Of a stretch of 39,016 nucleotides of DNA, positions 10,704 through 19,283 are shown in pieces; position 1 is the first letter of the stretch, and each line of letters opens with the position of its first letter. The translations under genes were made by a program, and so were the position numbers. The stretch lies in the NCBI GenBank assembly GCA_002718455.1, contig PBER01000002.1, positions 117,811 through 156,826 of the forward strand, written 5' to 3'. Origin of the DNA: Chloroflexota bacterium. Lineage in GTDB: Bacteria; Chloroflexota; Dehalococcoidia; Lucifugimonadales; Lucifugimonadaceae. Under the pieces are notes generated by a model. It had not been told where the DNA came from. It worked only from the letters and a program-made list of their open reading frames with translations, and made no database searches.

Positions 10704-11558
10704 TTATAATTTTTTGTCAAAAGATCTTCCTTGCGGTCTTTCACTATCGTTTAAATCGTCCCACATTGACAGTGGTGAAGCTGCCTGAACTCCAGCATCT
10801 ACAGGAAGAACTACTCCCGTTACCCATTTTGCTTCGTCACTGGCTAAATAAACAACAGCCCAACCTACATCCCATGCTGTTCCTTCAGTTCCCAATGGGC
10901 CAGCTTTTTTTCTTAGATCTCTCCAATCTTCTTCCATTTTTTTAAATCGATTAGGAAATGCTCCGTAAACATGTCCTGGAGCGACACAATTAACCCTTAT
11001 GTTTTGTCTTCCATGATGGACAGCCATGATCCTTGAAAGATGAGATATTGCAGCTTTAGAAATAGAATAAGGAACATTTCTTGTTGATCCTGCTTGCGTC
11101 CCATCAATTGAAGAAACATTTATTATGCATCCTCCACCTGATTTTTCCATTGCAGGAATCGCATATTTTGAACCCATTACAGCACTTTTTATATTTAAAT
11201 CTATTGATCTATGCCAATCTTCTTCGTCTATTTCTGTAACCATTCCTCCGCCTGGTCCACCCACATTATTAAAGAGAATATCTAATTTATTGAATTGTTT
11301 AATAGATTCATTAATCATTGCTTCACAATCTTTTTCAGAAGTTACGTCTCCAACAAAAATCTTTCCTATTCCACCTTCTTTTTCTATCACATTTAATGTT
11401 TCTTCTGCTCTATCTATGTCTATATCACAAAGTAAAATCTTGGCACCTTCTCTAGCCATTAATATCGAAGCGGCTTGTCCTGTTCCTGCTATTTCTCCAC
11501 GAGTTCCGGCTCCAGTCACAATTGCTACTTTATCTTCTAATCTGTTTCCCAAAGCCAT
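10704..11558 (-). CDS. SDR family NAD(P)-dependent oxidoreductase
   Basis: KVAIVTGAGTRGEIAGTG, LFNNVGGPGG, YSISKAAISHLSR, ASDEAKWVTGVVLPVDAG. Confidence 0.92.
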   Translation of the reverse strand: MALGNRLEDKVAIVTGAGTRGEIAGTGQAASILMAREGAKILLCDIDIDRAEETLNVIEKEGGIGKIFVGDVTSEKDCEAMINESIKQFNKLDILFNNVGGPGGGMVTEIDEEDWHRSIDLNIKSAVMGSKYAIPAMEKSGGGCIINVSSIDGTQAGSTRNVPYSISKAAISHLSRIMAVHHGRQNIRVNCVAPGHVYGAFPNRFKKMEEDWRDLRKKAGPLGTEGTAWDVGWAVVYLASDEAKWVTGVVLPVDAGVQAASPLSMWDDLNDSERPQGRSFDKKL

Positions 11559-11699
11559 AATTTTCTCCTAATTTTAGAGATTTACAAATAAATATAATAA
11601 ATTTATATAACAGTGACAAACATAAATGTATCCAATTAATCGATTTTTCAAATATAATAAGTAAATAGTAAACAATTAATTTGGTAGTATTTATAAATT

Positions 11700-11741
11700 A
11701 TGAATAATAATAAAAAATCATTTATTTGTTGTCGAACTTAG
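11700..11741 (+). CDS. Putative Cys-rich leader peptide MNNNKKSFICCRT
   Basis: ATG AAT AAT AAT AAA AAA TCA TTT ATT TGT TGT CGA ACT TAG; tandem Cys codons 88 bp before the MoeB/CysM genes and directly before alternative hairpins and a terminator. Confidence 0.65.
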   Translation: MNNNKKSFICCRT

Positions 11742-11803
11742 TTTTCGAACTGTATTTGCTTTGTGATTATTGTTCGAGACCCCCAAAAGAGGGGTTTTTT
11801 TTT
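11731..11803 (+). promoter_or_regulatory. Candidate Cys-responsive transcription attenuator (competing hairpins plus terminator)
   Basis: Segment 1 tcgaac 732-737, segment 2 ttttcgaac 742-750, segment 3 gttcgaga 772-779: 1:2 (tcgaa/ttcga) and 2:3 (743-750/772-779) are mutually exclusive; segment 3 also overlaps the extended terminator stem (all +11000). Confidence 0.6.
11776..11803 (+). terminator. Intrinsic terminator in leader of moeB-cysM
   Basis: gagaccccc-aaaaga-gggg followed by nine T (ttttttttt). Confidence 0.85.
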
Positions 11804-11828
11804 AGATAATTTTTGATAGGAGAAAATA

Positions 11829-12644
11829 ATGGCATTTACTCAGCTTTCACCATCTCAGGTTGAGAGATATAGTAGGCATTTAATTATGCCGAGTGTGGGA
11901 AGTAATGGGCAAAGAGCTCTAATAAATTCTAAAGTATTAATTATAGGTGCAGGTGGATTAGGATCACCTGTAGCTCTATATTTAGCATTAGCAGGTGTTG
12001 GGAATATAGGGATTGTTGATTTTGACACTGTTGACCTTTCTAATTTGCAAAGACAAATTCTTCATTCTGATCAAGATGTAGGAAAAAGAAAAGTAGAATC
12101 AGCTAAAGAAACATTGGAAGCTCATAATCCTGAAGTTAAAGTAACACTTCATGAAGAACCAATCAATTCAAGCAATGCATTTGAAATAATGGAAAATTAT
12201 GATGTGATAATAAATGGAGCTGATAATTTTGCTACAAGATATTTAGCAAATGATGCTGCATATTTATTAAATAAACCTCTAGTTGATGGTGCAATTTTAA
12301 TTTTTGATGGACAAGCTACAACTTATATTCCTGGGAAGGGATGTTATAGATGTATTTTCCCAGAACCTCCTCCTCCTGGAGAAGTTCCTAGTTGTGCTGA
12401 AGCAGGTGTTATTGGTGCATTACCAGGTTTAGTTGGATCTATACAAGCACTAGAAACCATAAAGATAATCTTAGAAATCGGAGAAACTTTATCTGGGCGC
12501 ATGCTTTTAATTGAGGCATTAAATATGGAATTTAGAGAAATAAAAATAAGACAAAATCCAAACTGTAAGTTATGTGGTAATAATCCTGAAGTTACTGAAT
12601 TGATTGATTATGAAGTTTTTTGTGGAATTTCTGTTGGTCACTAA
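11829..12644 (+). CDS. MoeB/ThiF-family adenylyltransferase (ubiquitin-like protein activating)
   Basis: RYSRHLIMPSVGSNGQ, VLIIGAGGLGSPVALYLA, SNLQRQILH, GCYRCIFPEPPPPGEVPSCAEAGVIGALPG, NPNCKLCG zinc Cys; AGGAG SD. Confidence 0.93.
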   Translation: MAFTQLSPSQVERYSRHLIMPSVGSNGQRALINSKVLIIGAGGLGSPVALYLALAGVGNIGIVDFDTVDLSNLQRQILHSDQDVGKRKVESAKETLEAHNPEVKVTLHEEPINSSNAFEIMENYDVIINGADNFATRYLANDAAYLLNKPLVDGAILIFDGQATTYIPGKGCYRCIFPEPPPPGEVPSCAEAGVIGALPGLVGSIQALETIKIILEIGETLSGRMLLIEALNMEFREIKIRQNPNCKLCGNNPEVTELIDYEVFCGISVGH

Positions 12645-12650
12645 ATAATT

Positions 12651-13610
12651 ATGCAAACTGAAAATGAAATAAGTAAATTTAATACAGGCATATTAAAAGC
12701 AATTGGCAATACAAGCATTGTTGATTTATCTTCATTGAGTCCTAATCCAACAGTACAAATATTTGCAAAACTAGAGTCTGAAAACCCTACAGGATCAATT
12801 AAAGATAGAGTAGCAAGATGTCTTCTTTATGATGCACAAATTTCAGGTGCAATTTCTAAAGGACAAACTATAATCGAACCTACATCAGGAAATACTGGTA
12901 TTGCTTTAGCGATGATTGCAGGTATTAAAGGATATAACATGATTTCGGTTATGCCAGATTCAGTAAGTGAAGAAAGGATTTCACTTTTAAAATCATTTGG
13001 ATCTGAAATTATATTTTCAAAAGGGGATGATGGTACAAATGGTTCTATAAAACTAGCTCAAGAAATCATAAAGAAGCATCCTGAATATTACATGCCATTT
13101 CAGTATGGAAACAAAGCTAATATTATGGCTCATTATTACACTACGGGACCAGAAATAATAAAAGATGTTCCAGATATTTCTCATTTTGTTGCAGGTTTAG
13201 GGACTGGAGGAACTCTTATGGGTGTAGGAAAAAGAATGAAAGAGTTTAATAAAGATATTCAAATTATTGCAACAGCTCCGCATCCAGATGATGTAGTTCA
13301 AGGGTTAAGATCGATAGAACATGGTTATATTCCTCCTATACTTAACCTAGATAAATTAGATGGAAGAATAATTATTGAAGCTGAAGAATCGTTTTATTGG
13401 ACAAAAAAACTTTTGGAAGATCAAGGATTATTTATAGGAGTTTCTTCAGGTGCAACATTTGCAACATGTATCAAAATAGCTAAAAAATTAAATAATGCAA
13501 AAATTGTTACAATCTTTGCTGATGGTGGATGGAAATATCTTTCAAGTGGTATATATGAAAAAAATTTTTCAGAAATATCTGATCAAATCAATGGAAAAAC
13601 ATGGTGGTAA
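12651..13610 (+). CDS. cysM: Cysteine synthase, CysM-like (possible O-phosphoserine sulfhydrylase)
   Basis: KLESENPTGSIKDRVARCL, PTSGNTGIALAM, FVAGLGTGGTLMGVGKRM, GLRSIEHGYIPPIL, ADGGWKYLSSGIY; resembles mycobacterial CysM as recalled. Confidence 0.85.
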   Translation: MQTENEISKFNTGILKAIGNTSIVDLSSLSPNPTVQIFAKLESENPTGSIKDRVARCLLYDAQISGAISKGQTIIEPTSGNTGIALAMIAGIKGYNMISVMPDSVSEERISLLKSFGSEIIFSKGDDGTNGSIKLAQEIIKKHPEYYMPFQYGNKANIMAHYYTTGPEIIKDVPDISHFVAGLGTGGTLMGVGKRMKEFNKDIQIIATAPHPDDVVQGLRSIEHGYIPPILNLDKLDGRIIIEAEESFYWTKKLLEDQGLFIGVSSGATFATCIKIAKKLNNAKIVTIFADGGWKYLSSGIYEKNFSEISDQINGKTWW

Positions 13611-13613
13611 TTA

Positions 13614-15041
13614 ATGAATTTTTCTAAAAGTGACAAACTAACTATTCTTGAGATGAAAGTTTCAGAAATGAAAAACTTGTTGATAAAAAATGAGATAAAG
13701 GCAGAAGAGTTGATTTCTTTACATATAGATCAAGTTGAAAAGTTTAATAAAATAACAAATGCTATATGTACATTTATACCAGATCAGGCAATTTCTAAAG
13801 CAAAAGAAATGGATCTTAAGAATGATTTCGAACTTCCGCTTTCTGGAATTCCTACATTCATAAAAGATTTAACTGCTACAAAAGGGATAAGAACAACTTA
13901 TGGTTCAAGAATATATTCTGAGAATGTACCAATAAAGGATGATTTGATAGTTGAAAGAATAAAGAATTCTGGGGCAATAATAATGGGGAAATCAAATACT
14001 CCTGAATTTGGTGCAGGCTCACAAACTTTTAATGATGTTTTTGGTACAACAAATAATCCGTATGATACTTCTAAAACGTGTGGAGGTTCCAGTGGTGGTG
14101 CTGCTGTTGCATTAGCCTGTAGAATGGCACCAATAGCTCAAGGGAGTGATATGGGTGGTTCTCTTAGAAATCCTGCTGCTTGGAATAACGTAGTAGGTTT
14201 TAGGACTTCTCAAGGAAGGGTACCAAATTGGCCATATGATCTACCTTACAATAGTCTTAGTGTAAATGGTCCCATGGCTAGGACTGTGGATGACACGAGT
14301 TTATTTCTTTCAATAATGGCTGGTTATGATTCAAGATTTGCTACAAGTATCAACGAAGATCCAAAAATATTTGAAACAATTATAAAACCATCAGATAAAA
14401 AAAATTTAAGAGTAGCTTATACTGAAGATTTAAATATATATCCCGTAGATAAACACATAAAAAAAGTATTTAATCATTCTATTTCTGTTTTATCTAAACT
14501 AGGAATAGAAATGGAAAATGCAGCACCTAATTTACCAAATGTTGATAATGTGTTCCAAATTTATAGAGCTTATTCTTTTGCTCACTCTCATAAAAATCAT
14601 ATAAAAAATCATAGAGATTCAATGAAAGACACATTGGTTTGGAATGTAGAAAAAGGAATGAATTTGTCTATTCTTGATATGGCTGAAGCTGAATCACAAA
14701 GATCTGTAATAATATCTTATATGTCAGATTTTTTTAAAAAATATGATTATCTTTTATTACCTACAACAAGTGTGTTGCCTTTTGATAACAAAATTGAATA
14801 TGTTGATGAAATAGATGGAATAAAGTTAAATACATATATAGATTGGATGGGCTTATGTTATGCAATTACAGTAACTGGCTATCCTAGTATAAATATACCT
14901 TGTGGTTTTAGTGATAAAGGTTTACCTGTAGGTATGCAAATTGTAGGAAAAGAAAAAAATGAGCTAGGAGTTTTACAATTTGCTAAATTATTTGAAAATA
15001 ATACAAATTTTTATAAACAAAAACCAAATATAATTTTATAA
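13614..15041 (+). CDS. Amidase signature family protein
   Basis: GIPTFIKDLTATKGIRTTYGSR, CGGSSGGAAVALACRMAPIAQGSDMGGSLRNPAAWNNVVGFR. Confidence 0.92.
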   Translation: MNFSKSDKLTILEMKVSEMKNLLIKNEIKAEELISLHIDQVEKFNKITNAICTFIPDQAISKAKEMDLKNDFELPLSGIPTFIKDLTATKGIRTTYGSRIYSENVPIKDDLIVERIKNSGAIIMGKSNTPEFGAGSQTFNDVFGTTNNPYDTSKTCGGSSGGAAVALACRMAPIAQGSDMGGSLRNPAAWNNVVGFRTSQGRVPNWPYDLPYNSLSVNGPMARTVDDTSLFLSIMAGYDSRFATSINEDPKIFETIIKPSDKKNLRVAYTEDLNIYPVDKHIKKVFNHSISVLSKLGIEMENAAPNLPNVDNVFQIYRAYSFAHSHKNHIKNHRDSMKDTLVWNVEKGMNLSILDMAEAESQRSVIISYMSDFFKKYDYLLLPTTSVLPFDNKIEYVDEIDGIKLNTYIDWMGLCYAITVTGYPSINIPCGFSDKGLPVGMQIVGKEKNELGVLQFAKLFENNTNFYKQKPNIIL

Positions 15042-15053
15042 AAAGGAGTCTGT

Positions 15054-15842
15054 ATGTTAAATTTTTGTGCTAATTTGTCCATGTTATTTAATGAAGTTAA
15101 ATTCATCGATAAATTTAAATTAGCATCTGAAAATGGATTCAAAGGAATAGAATATTTGTTTCCTTATGATTATTCTAAATCAGATATCAAAGACCAGCTT
15201 AGCGATAATAATTTAAGTCAAATCTTATTTGATTTTCCTGCTGGAAATTTTGCTGAAGGAGAAAGAGGTATTGCTATATTTCCCGAAAGAAAAAATGAAT
15301 TTCGAGAAGGAGTACATAAAGCCATTGAGTATGCTACATTTTTAAATTGTGAAAGATTAACTGTTTTAGTAGGAATTGCAGATGGAAAATATACTACAGA
15401 GCAATACAATGAAACACTCATTGAAAATTTATTATATGCAGCAGATCAAGTAAAAAATACTAATATAACGATATTAGTGGAAGCTCTTAATACAATAGAT
15501 GCTCCAAATTATTTTGTATCTTCGACTTCTCATTGTAAGGAAATCATCAAAGCTGTAAATTTACAATCTGTTAAAATTCAATATGACATCTATCATATGC
15601 AAATTATGGAAGGAGATATTATTAGAACTTTTGAAAATAACTTTGACAAAATTGGGCATATTCAAATTGCGGATAATCCCGGGAGAAATGAACCAGGGAC
15701 TGGAGAATTAAATTATAAAAAGATTTTTGAATATCTAAATAATAGTGATTATGCTGGTTGGATTGGATGTGAATATGCACCGAAAAATAATACGTTAGAA
15801 AGTCTTAAATGGATTAGAGAATATGGTGTAATGAATGCCTAA
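15054..15842 (+). CDS. Hydroxypyruvate isomerase family protein (copy 1)
   Basis: YDIYHMQIMEGDI...KIGHIQIADNPGRNEPGTGELNYKKIF...GWIGCEY. Confidence 0.88.
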   Translation: MLNFCANLSMLFNEVKFIDKFKLASENGFKGIEYLFPYDYSKSDIKDQLSDNNLSQILFDFPAGNFAEGERGIAIFPERKNEFREGVHKAIEYATFLNCERLTVLVGIADGKYTTEQYNETLIENLLYAADQVKNTNITILVEALNTIDAPNYFVSSTSHCKEIIKAVNLQSVKIQYDIYHMQIMEGDIIRTFENNFDKIGHIQIADNPGRNEPGTGELNYKKIFEYLNNSDYAGWIGCEYAPKNNTLESLKWIREYGVMNA

Positions 15843-16629
15843 ATTTGAATCAAATTTAATGTATATGTTCAACGAATTTGATTTAATTGATCGATATGAA
15901 CAAGCGTCTTTATCAGGTTTTTCAGGAGTTGAATTACAATCACCTTATTCAATAACAATAGATAATATACTTGATAAATTAGATAAATTTAATCTAAAGC
16001 ACATCATAATTAATTTGCCTGTTATAGATCCTGATACCGGCATTGGGAATCTTGCTTTGCGTCCAGATAAAAAGGATCTATTTTTGGAAAGACTAGATTT
16101 AGGAACAAAATATGCTAAAGCTCTAGGATGTATAGGAATTAATACTGGGATAGGAGTTTACCCATCTGGATTTGAAAATGATGAAGTTTATCAGACTTTA
16201 ATCGAAAACCAGAAAATTGCATCAGAAACATTGTCTAAATGTGGGATTAAAGCTTTAATAGAACCAATTAATACTGTCGATCAACCTGATTTTTACATTA
16301 ATACATCTGCTCAGGCTGTAGATTTAATTAATCAAATTGATCATCCTAACGCTTTTTTGTTGTATGATGTGTATCATATGCAAATTATGGAAGGCAACTT
16401 ATCACGCAATATTAAAAAATTAATAGATAAAATTGGACATATTCAAATTGCGGATAATCCAGGAAGATATGAACCTGGAACTGGAGAAATAAACTACCCT
16501 TATATTTTTAATTTATTGGATGAAATAGGTTATAAAGGGTGGGTTGGATGTGAATATAAGCCTTCTACAACCACTATAGATTCATTGGGCTGGATTCAAG
16601 AATACTTAAATAATTATAATGAAGAATAA
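15835..16629 (+). CDS. Hydroxypyruvate isomerase family protein (copy 2)
   Basis: YDVYHMQIMEGNL...KIGHIQIADNPGRYEPGTGEINYPYIF...GWVGCEYKP; start overlaps end of copy 1. Confidence 0.9.
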   Translation: MPKFESNLMYMFNEFDLIDRYEQASLSGFSGVELQSPYSITIDNILDKLDKFNLKHIIINLPVIDPDTGIGNLALRPDKKDLFLERLDLGTKYAKALGCIGINTGIGVYPSGFENDEVYQTLIENQKIASETLSKCGIKALIEPINTVDQPDFYINTSAQAVDLINQIDHPNAFLLYDVYHMQIMEGNLSRNIKKLIDKIGHIQIADNPGRYEPGTGEINYPYIFNLLDEIGYKGWVGCEYKPSTTTIDSLGWIQEYLNNYNEE

Positions 16630-17167
16630 TTCAGGGAAAAACTACAGAAAATATAATTTATTTTCATCCGAATGGAATATTTATACAATGATATCTACCG
16701 TAATGGGGATTGGTTTTTTCCCATTAAGAGGTGGAGGGAGTTGGGCTGCATTAGTTTGTGTTTTATTTTTTATCTTGTTTAAACTATTGATGATTGATTT
16801 ATTCAACTTAAGTAAAGAATTGTTTTTTGGTCTGAATGTTATCTTATTATTTATTTTTACTTTTATAGGTTTTTTTTCCATAAAGAAAACTACTACAATT
16901 GAAGATCCAGATCCCCATCATATAGTAATTGATGAATGGGTTGGCATGTGGATTCCTCTTATGTTTATTAATTACAATTACTTGAATTTTGTTTTAATTT
17001 TGATAAGTTTTTTTATCTTTAGATTATTTGATATTTTCAAACCTTGGCCTATTAATAAGTTTGAAAAACTGCCTCATGCATATGGAGTTTTAGGTGATGA
17101 TATAATTGCAGGAATTTTCACTTTATTTTGTATGCTTATTATTATTATTTTATTGCCTCTTATTTAA
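16619..17167 (+). CDS. pgpA: Phosphatidylglycerophosphatase A
   Basis: GIGFFPLRGGGSWAAL, DPDPHHIVIDEWVGMW, FRLFDIFKPWPINKFEKLPHAYGVLGDDIIAGI. Confidence 0.9.
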   Translation: MKNNSGKNYRKYNLFSSEWNIYTMISTVMGIGFFPLRGGGSWAALVCVLFFILFKLLMIDLFNLSKELFFGLNVILLFIFTFIGFFSIKKTTTIEDPDPHHIVIDEWVGMWIPLMFINYNYLNFVLILISFFIFRLFDIFKPWPINKFEKLPHAYGVLGDDIIAGIFTLFCMLIIIILLPLI

Positions 17168-17963
17168 TATTCAAAAAACTTCTCATTTCCTGAATGAATA
17201 AATCTTCTTTTTCTACATGAATATTATGACCAGTATTTGAGAAAAACAATACTGTTAAATTATTTAATATTTTTTTGATTTTTTCTACCTCTTTTTTTAT
17301 TAAAACACCACCTGATTTTTGCTCATCAGCAACAATAAGTAAAATTTTTATTTTGTTAATTTTTTTTAAAATTAGATCTGGATTGAAACCTATCAATGCA
17401 GATCCATTTATGGTTTCTTCCAATACTCTGGGATCTAAGTTAAATAAATTTTCTGATATATCTTTATATCTTTCTTTGTCATCCTCCTTGTTATCCTTAA
17501 TTAATGCTTGAAAAATTTCATTTTTATTTATATTTTTTGACAATTCTAGTTGTGTTTTGAATCTTTCTAATATTTTTTCCCTACCTACTCTTTTAAGGTG
17601 ATATAGTGGAGGGTCTTCCAATATTAAAGATCTAATATAATTGGGTTCAATTGCAGCTATCTGAGAAGCTACACATGCACCTAATGAGTGTCCTAATATT
17701 TCCACTGGTTCTTGAATATATCGATTAATTATACTTACAATATCTTCGCTAAAATCTAACCATTTATAAGTAGAGAAGTGGTCTGATTTACCGTGTCCTC
17801 TTAAATCCAATGCAATAATAGTTCTATATTTTTCCATAGTTTTAACAATGTGTTTCCAAGTGTTGGAAGAACTGGTGATTCCGTGAAGCATAATTAAAGG
17901 CTTGCCTTTACCGAATTTTTGGTAATAAAATTTTTTGTTGTTTATGTAAAAATAATTATCCAT
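17160..17963 (-). CDS. Alpha/beta hydrolase
   Basis: LIMLHGITSSSNTWKH, LDLRGHGKSD, LGHSLGACVASQ; likely ATG at 17963 (ATGGATAA overlap), not the TTG at 17975. Confidence 0.88.
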   Translation of the reverse strand: MDNYFYINNKKFYYQKFGKGKPLIMLHGITSSSNTWKHIVKTMEKYRTIIALDLRGHGKSDHFSTYKWLDFSEDIVSIINRYIQEPVEILGHSLGACVASQIAAIEPNYIRSLILEDPPLYHLKRVGREKILERFKTQLELSKNINKNEIFQALIKDNKEDDKERYKDISENLFNLDPRVLEETINGSALIGFNPDLILKKINKIKILLIVADEQKSGGVLIKKEVEKIKKILNNLTVLFFSNTGHNIHVEKEDLFIQEMRSFLNIK

Positions 17964-18771
17964 TACAATTTTCAATAAATTTAACTATTTCACAGGCAAA
18001 TTTTTTTGGGAAATCTCTATGAATATTGTGACCAGAGCCTTCCCAGTCATTTATTTCTATCAATTTATTTAATTTTTTTATTTCTTTTATTTCATCAGCA
18101 GAGTTGATACCTCCTAAGGAAGGATTTGAATTATTTAATATTGTCCTGCAAGGAATGTTTTTGTAAATTTCTTCTATAGAAAAATCGTCATCAAATTTTC
18201 TAGGAACCTCAAGTAAAAATTTATCTGTAAATTTCCTAGCAGTTGCAATTTCTACAGGGATATCATCCCTCCAGTCAGGCCTTAATATTTTTAATTCTTT
18301 TATTGCTTCATCTAACGATTTGGAATTATCAATGATTTCTGCTACTAATTTCCCCCTTTGAGCTCTTCCTGTTTTGTCAACTGGTTGAGAACCTAAAAAG
18401 GGATCCTCTAATATTACGCATGAAATTTTATTTGTTTTTGCAACCGAAGATACTATTGGTCCTCCTAATGAATGTCCAACCAACATCATTTCTTTTTTAT
18501 TTAGTATGTTCACTAAATTCGATATATCTTTTGCCCAGGTGGATCTTTTATGATTAGTTAAAGTTTTACCTGATCTTCCAAAACCTCTCAAATCCACTGC
18601 AAATAAATTATAATGTTTTGGAAGAAAATTCATTGTTTGTTCCCATGATTGCCATCTTTCAAGGAAACCATGTACAAAAAGGATATTGATAGTATTAGAT
18701 TTTTTTTCATAAGATGCAACATTTAGTGCAATATCTTGAGTATGTATATAATTTTCTTCGTAAATTTTCAT
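17956..18771 (-). CDS. Alpha/beta hydrolase
   Basis: ILFVHGFLERWQSWE, VDLRGFGRSGK, LVGHSLGGPIVS, C-terminal GSGHNIH. Confidence 0.88.
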   Translation of the reverse strand: MKIYEENYIHTQDIALNVASYEKKSNTINILFVHGFLERWQSWEQTMNFLPKHYNLFAVDLRGFGRSGKTLTNHKRSTWAKDISNLVNILNKKEMMLVGHSLGGPIVSSVAKTNKISCVILEDPFLGSQPVDKTGRAQRGKLVAEIIDNSKSLDEAIKELKILRPDWRDDIPVEIATARKFTDKFLLEVPRKFDDDFSIEEIYKNIPCRTILNNSNPSLGGINSADEIKEIKKLNKLIEINDWEGSGHNIHRDFPKKFACEIVKFIENCNG

Positions 18772-18813
18772 TAAATAATTTTGATAATGATTATTGATTG
18801 GTATAGATTTTCT

Positions 18814-19182
18814 TTATTGTTTAAAATCGAAGTCAAAAGAAGATAATTTCCATTTATCAGATTCTTTTTTTATACCCCAAGAAACAGGAGTGTAATTTCC
18901 CCAACCTTTGTTATCCAAACTCTCTAACCATGCTTGACCTTTACATTTTAAATTCGAATTGCTTCTCTCTAATTCTTCTATATCTGTGATTTTGCTAACA
19001 ATAGCTTTTGTATAATTAGCTCTTACTATTATTTCTTCTTCTACAAATATTTTTGCGCCAAATTCACAAGTGATAGTTTTCGGCTGTGTTTTAAATAAAG
19101 ATAAAACATCAAAATTTAGCAAAAAAATTACTATTATAATGATTCCTAACGAAACACCTAATATTTTCCTATAATCTTCCAT
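18814..19182 (-). CDS. Hypothetical protein with single N-terminal TM helix
   Basis: ILGVSLGIIIIVIFLLNFDVL hydrophobic segment, no recognised family. Confidence 0.6.
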   Translation of the reverse strand: MEDYRKILGVSLGIIIIVIFLLNFDVLSLFKTQPKTITCEFGAKIFVEEEIIVRANYTKAIVSKITDIEELERSNSNLKCKGQAWLESLDNKGWGNYTPVSWGIKKESDKWKLSSFDFDFKQ

Positions 19183-19283
19183 GGTTTTTCCAGAACTTAT
19201 ATTGTTAAAATACCATAAATTAGATTTTTTATTTATCTGGTAGTTTTACTGGGTTGAAGATTTATATACACAATTCAAAAATA

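Noticed and set aside
11125-11571. 148-aa plus-strand ORF
   Set aside because: Entirely antisense to the SDR gene, whose translation is clearly conserved.
11771-11784. tgttcgagaccccc resembles a tRNA T-arm
   Set aside because: No D-arm, anticodon arm or acceptor pairing upstream; it is better explained as attenuator segment 3 plus the terminator stem.
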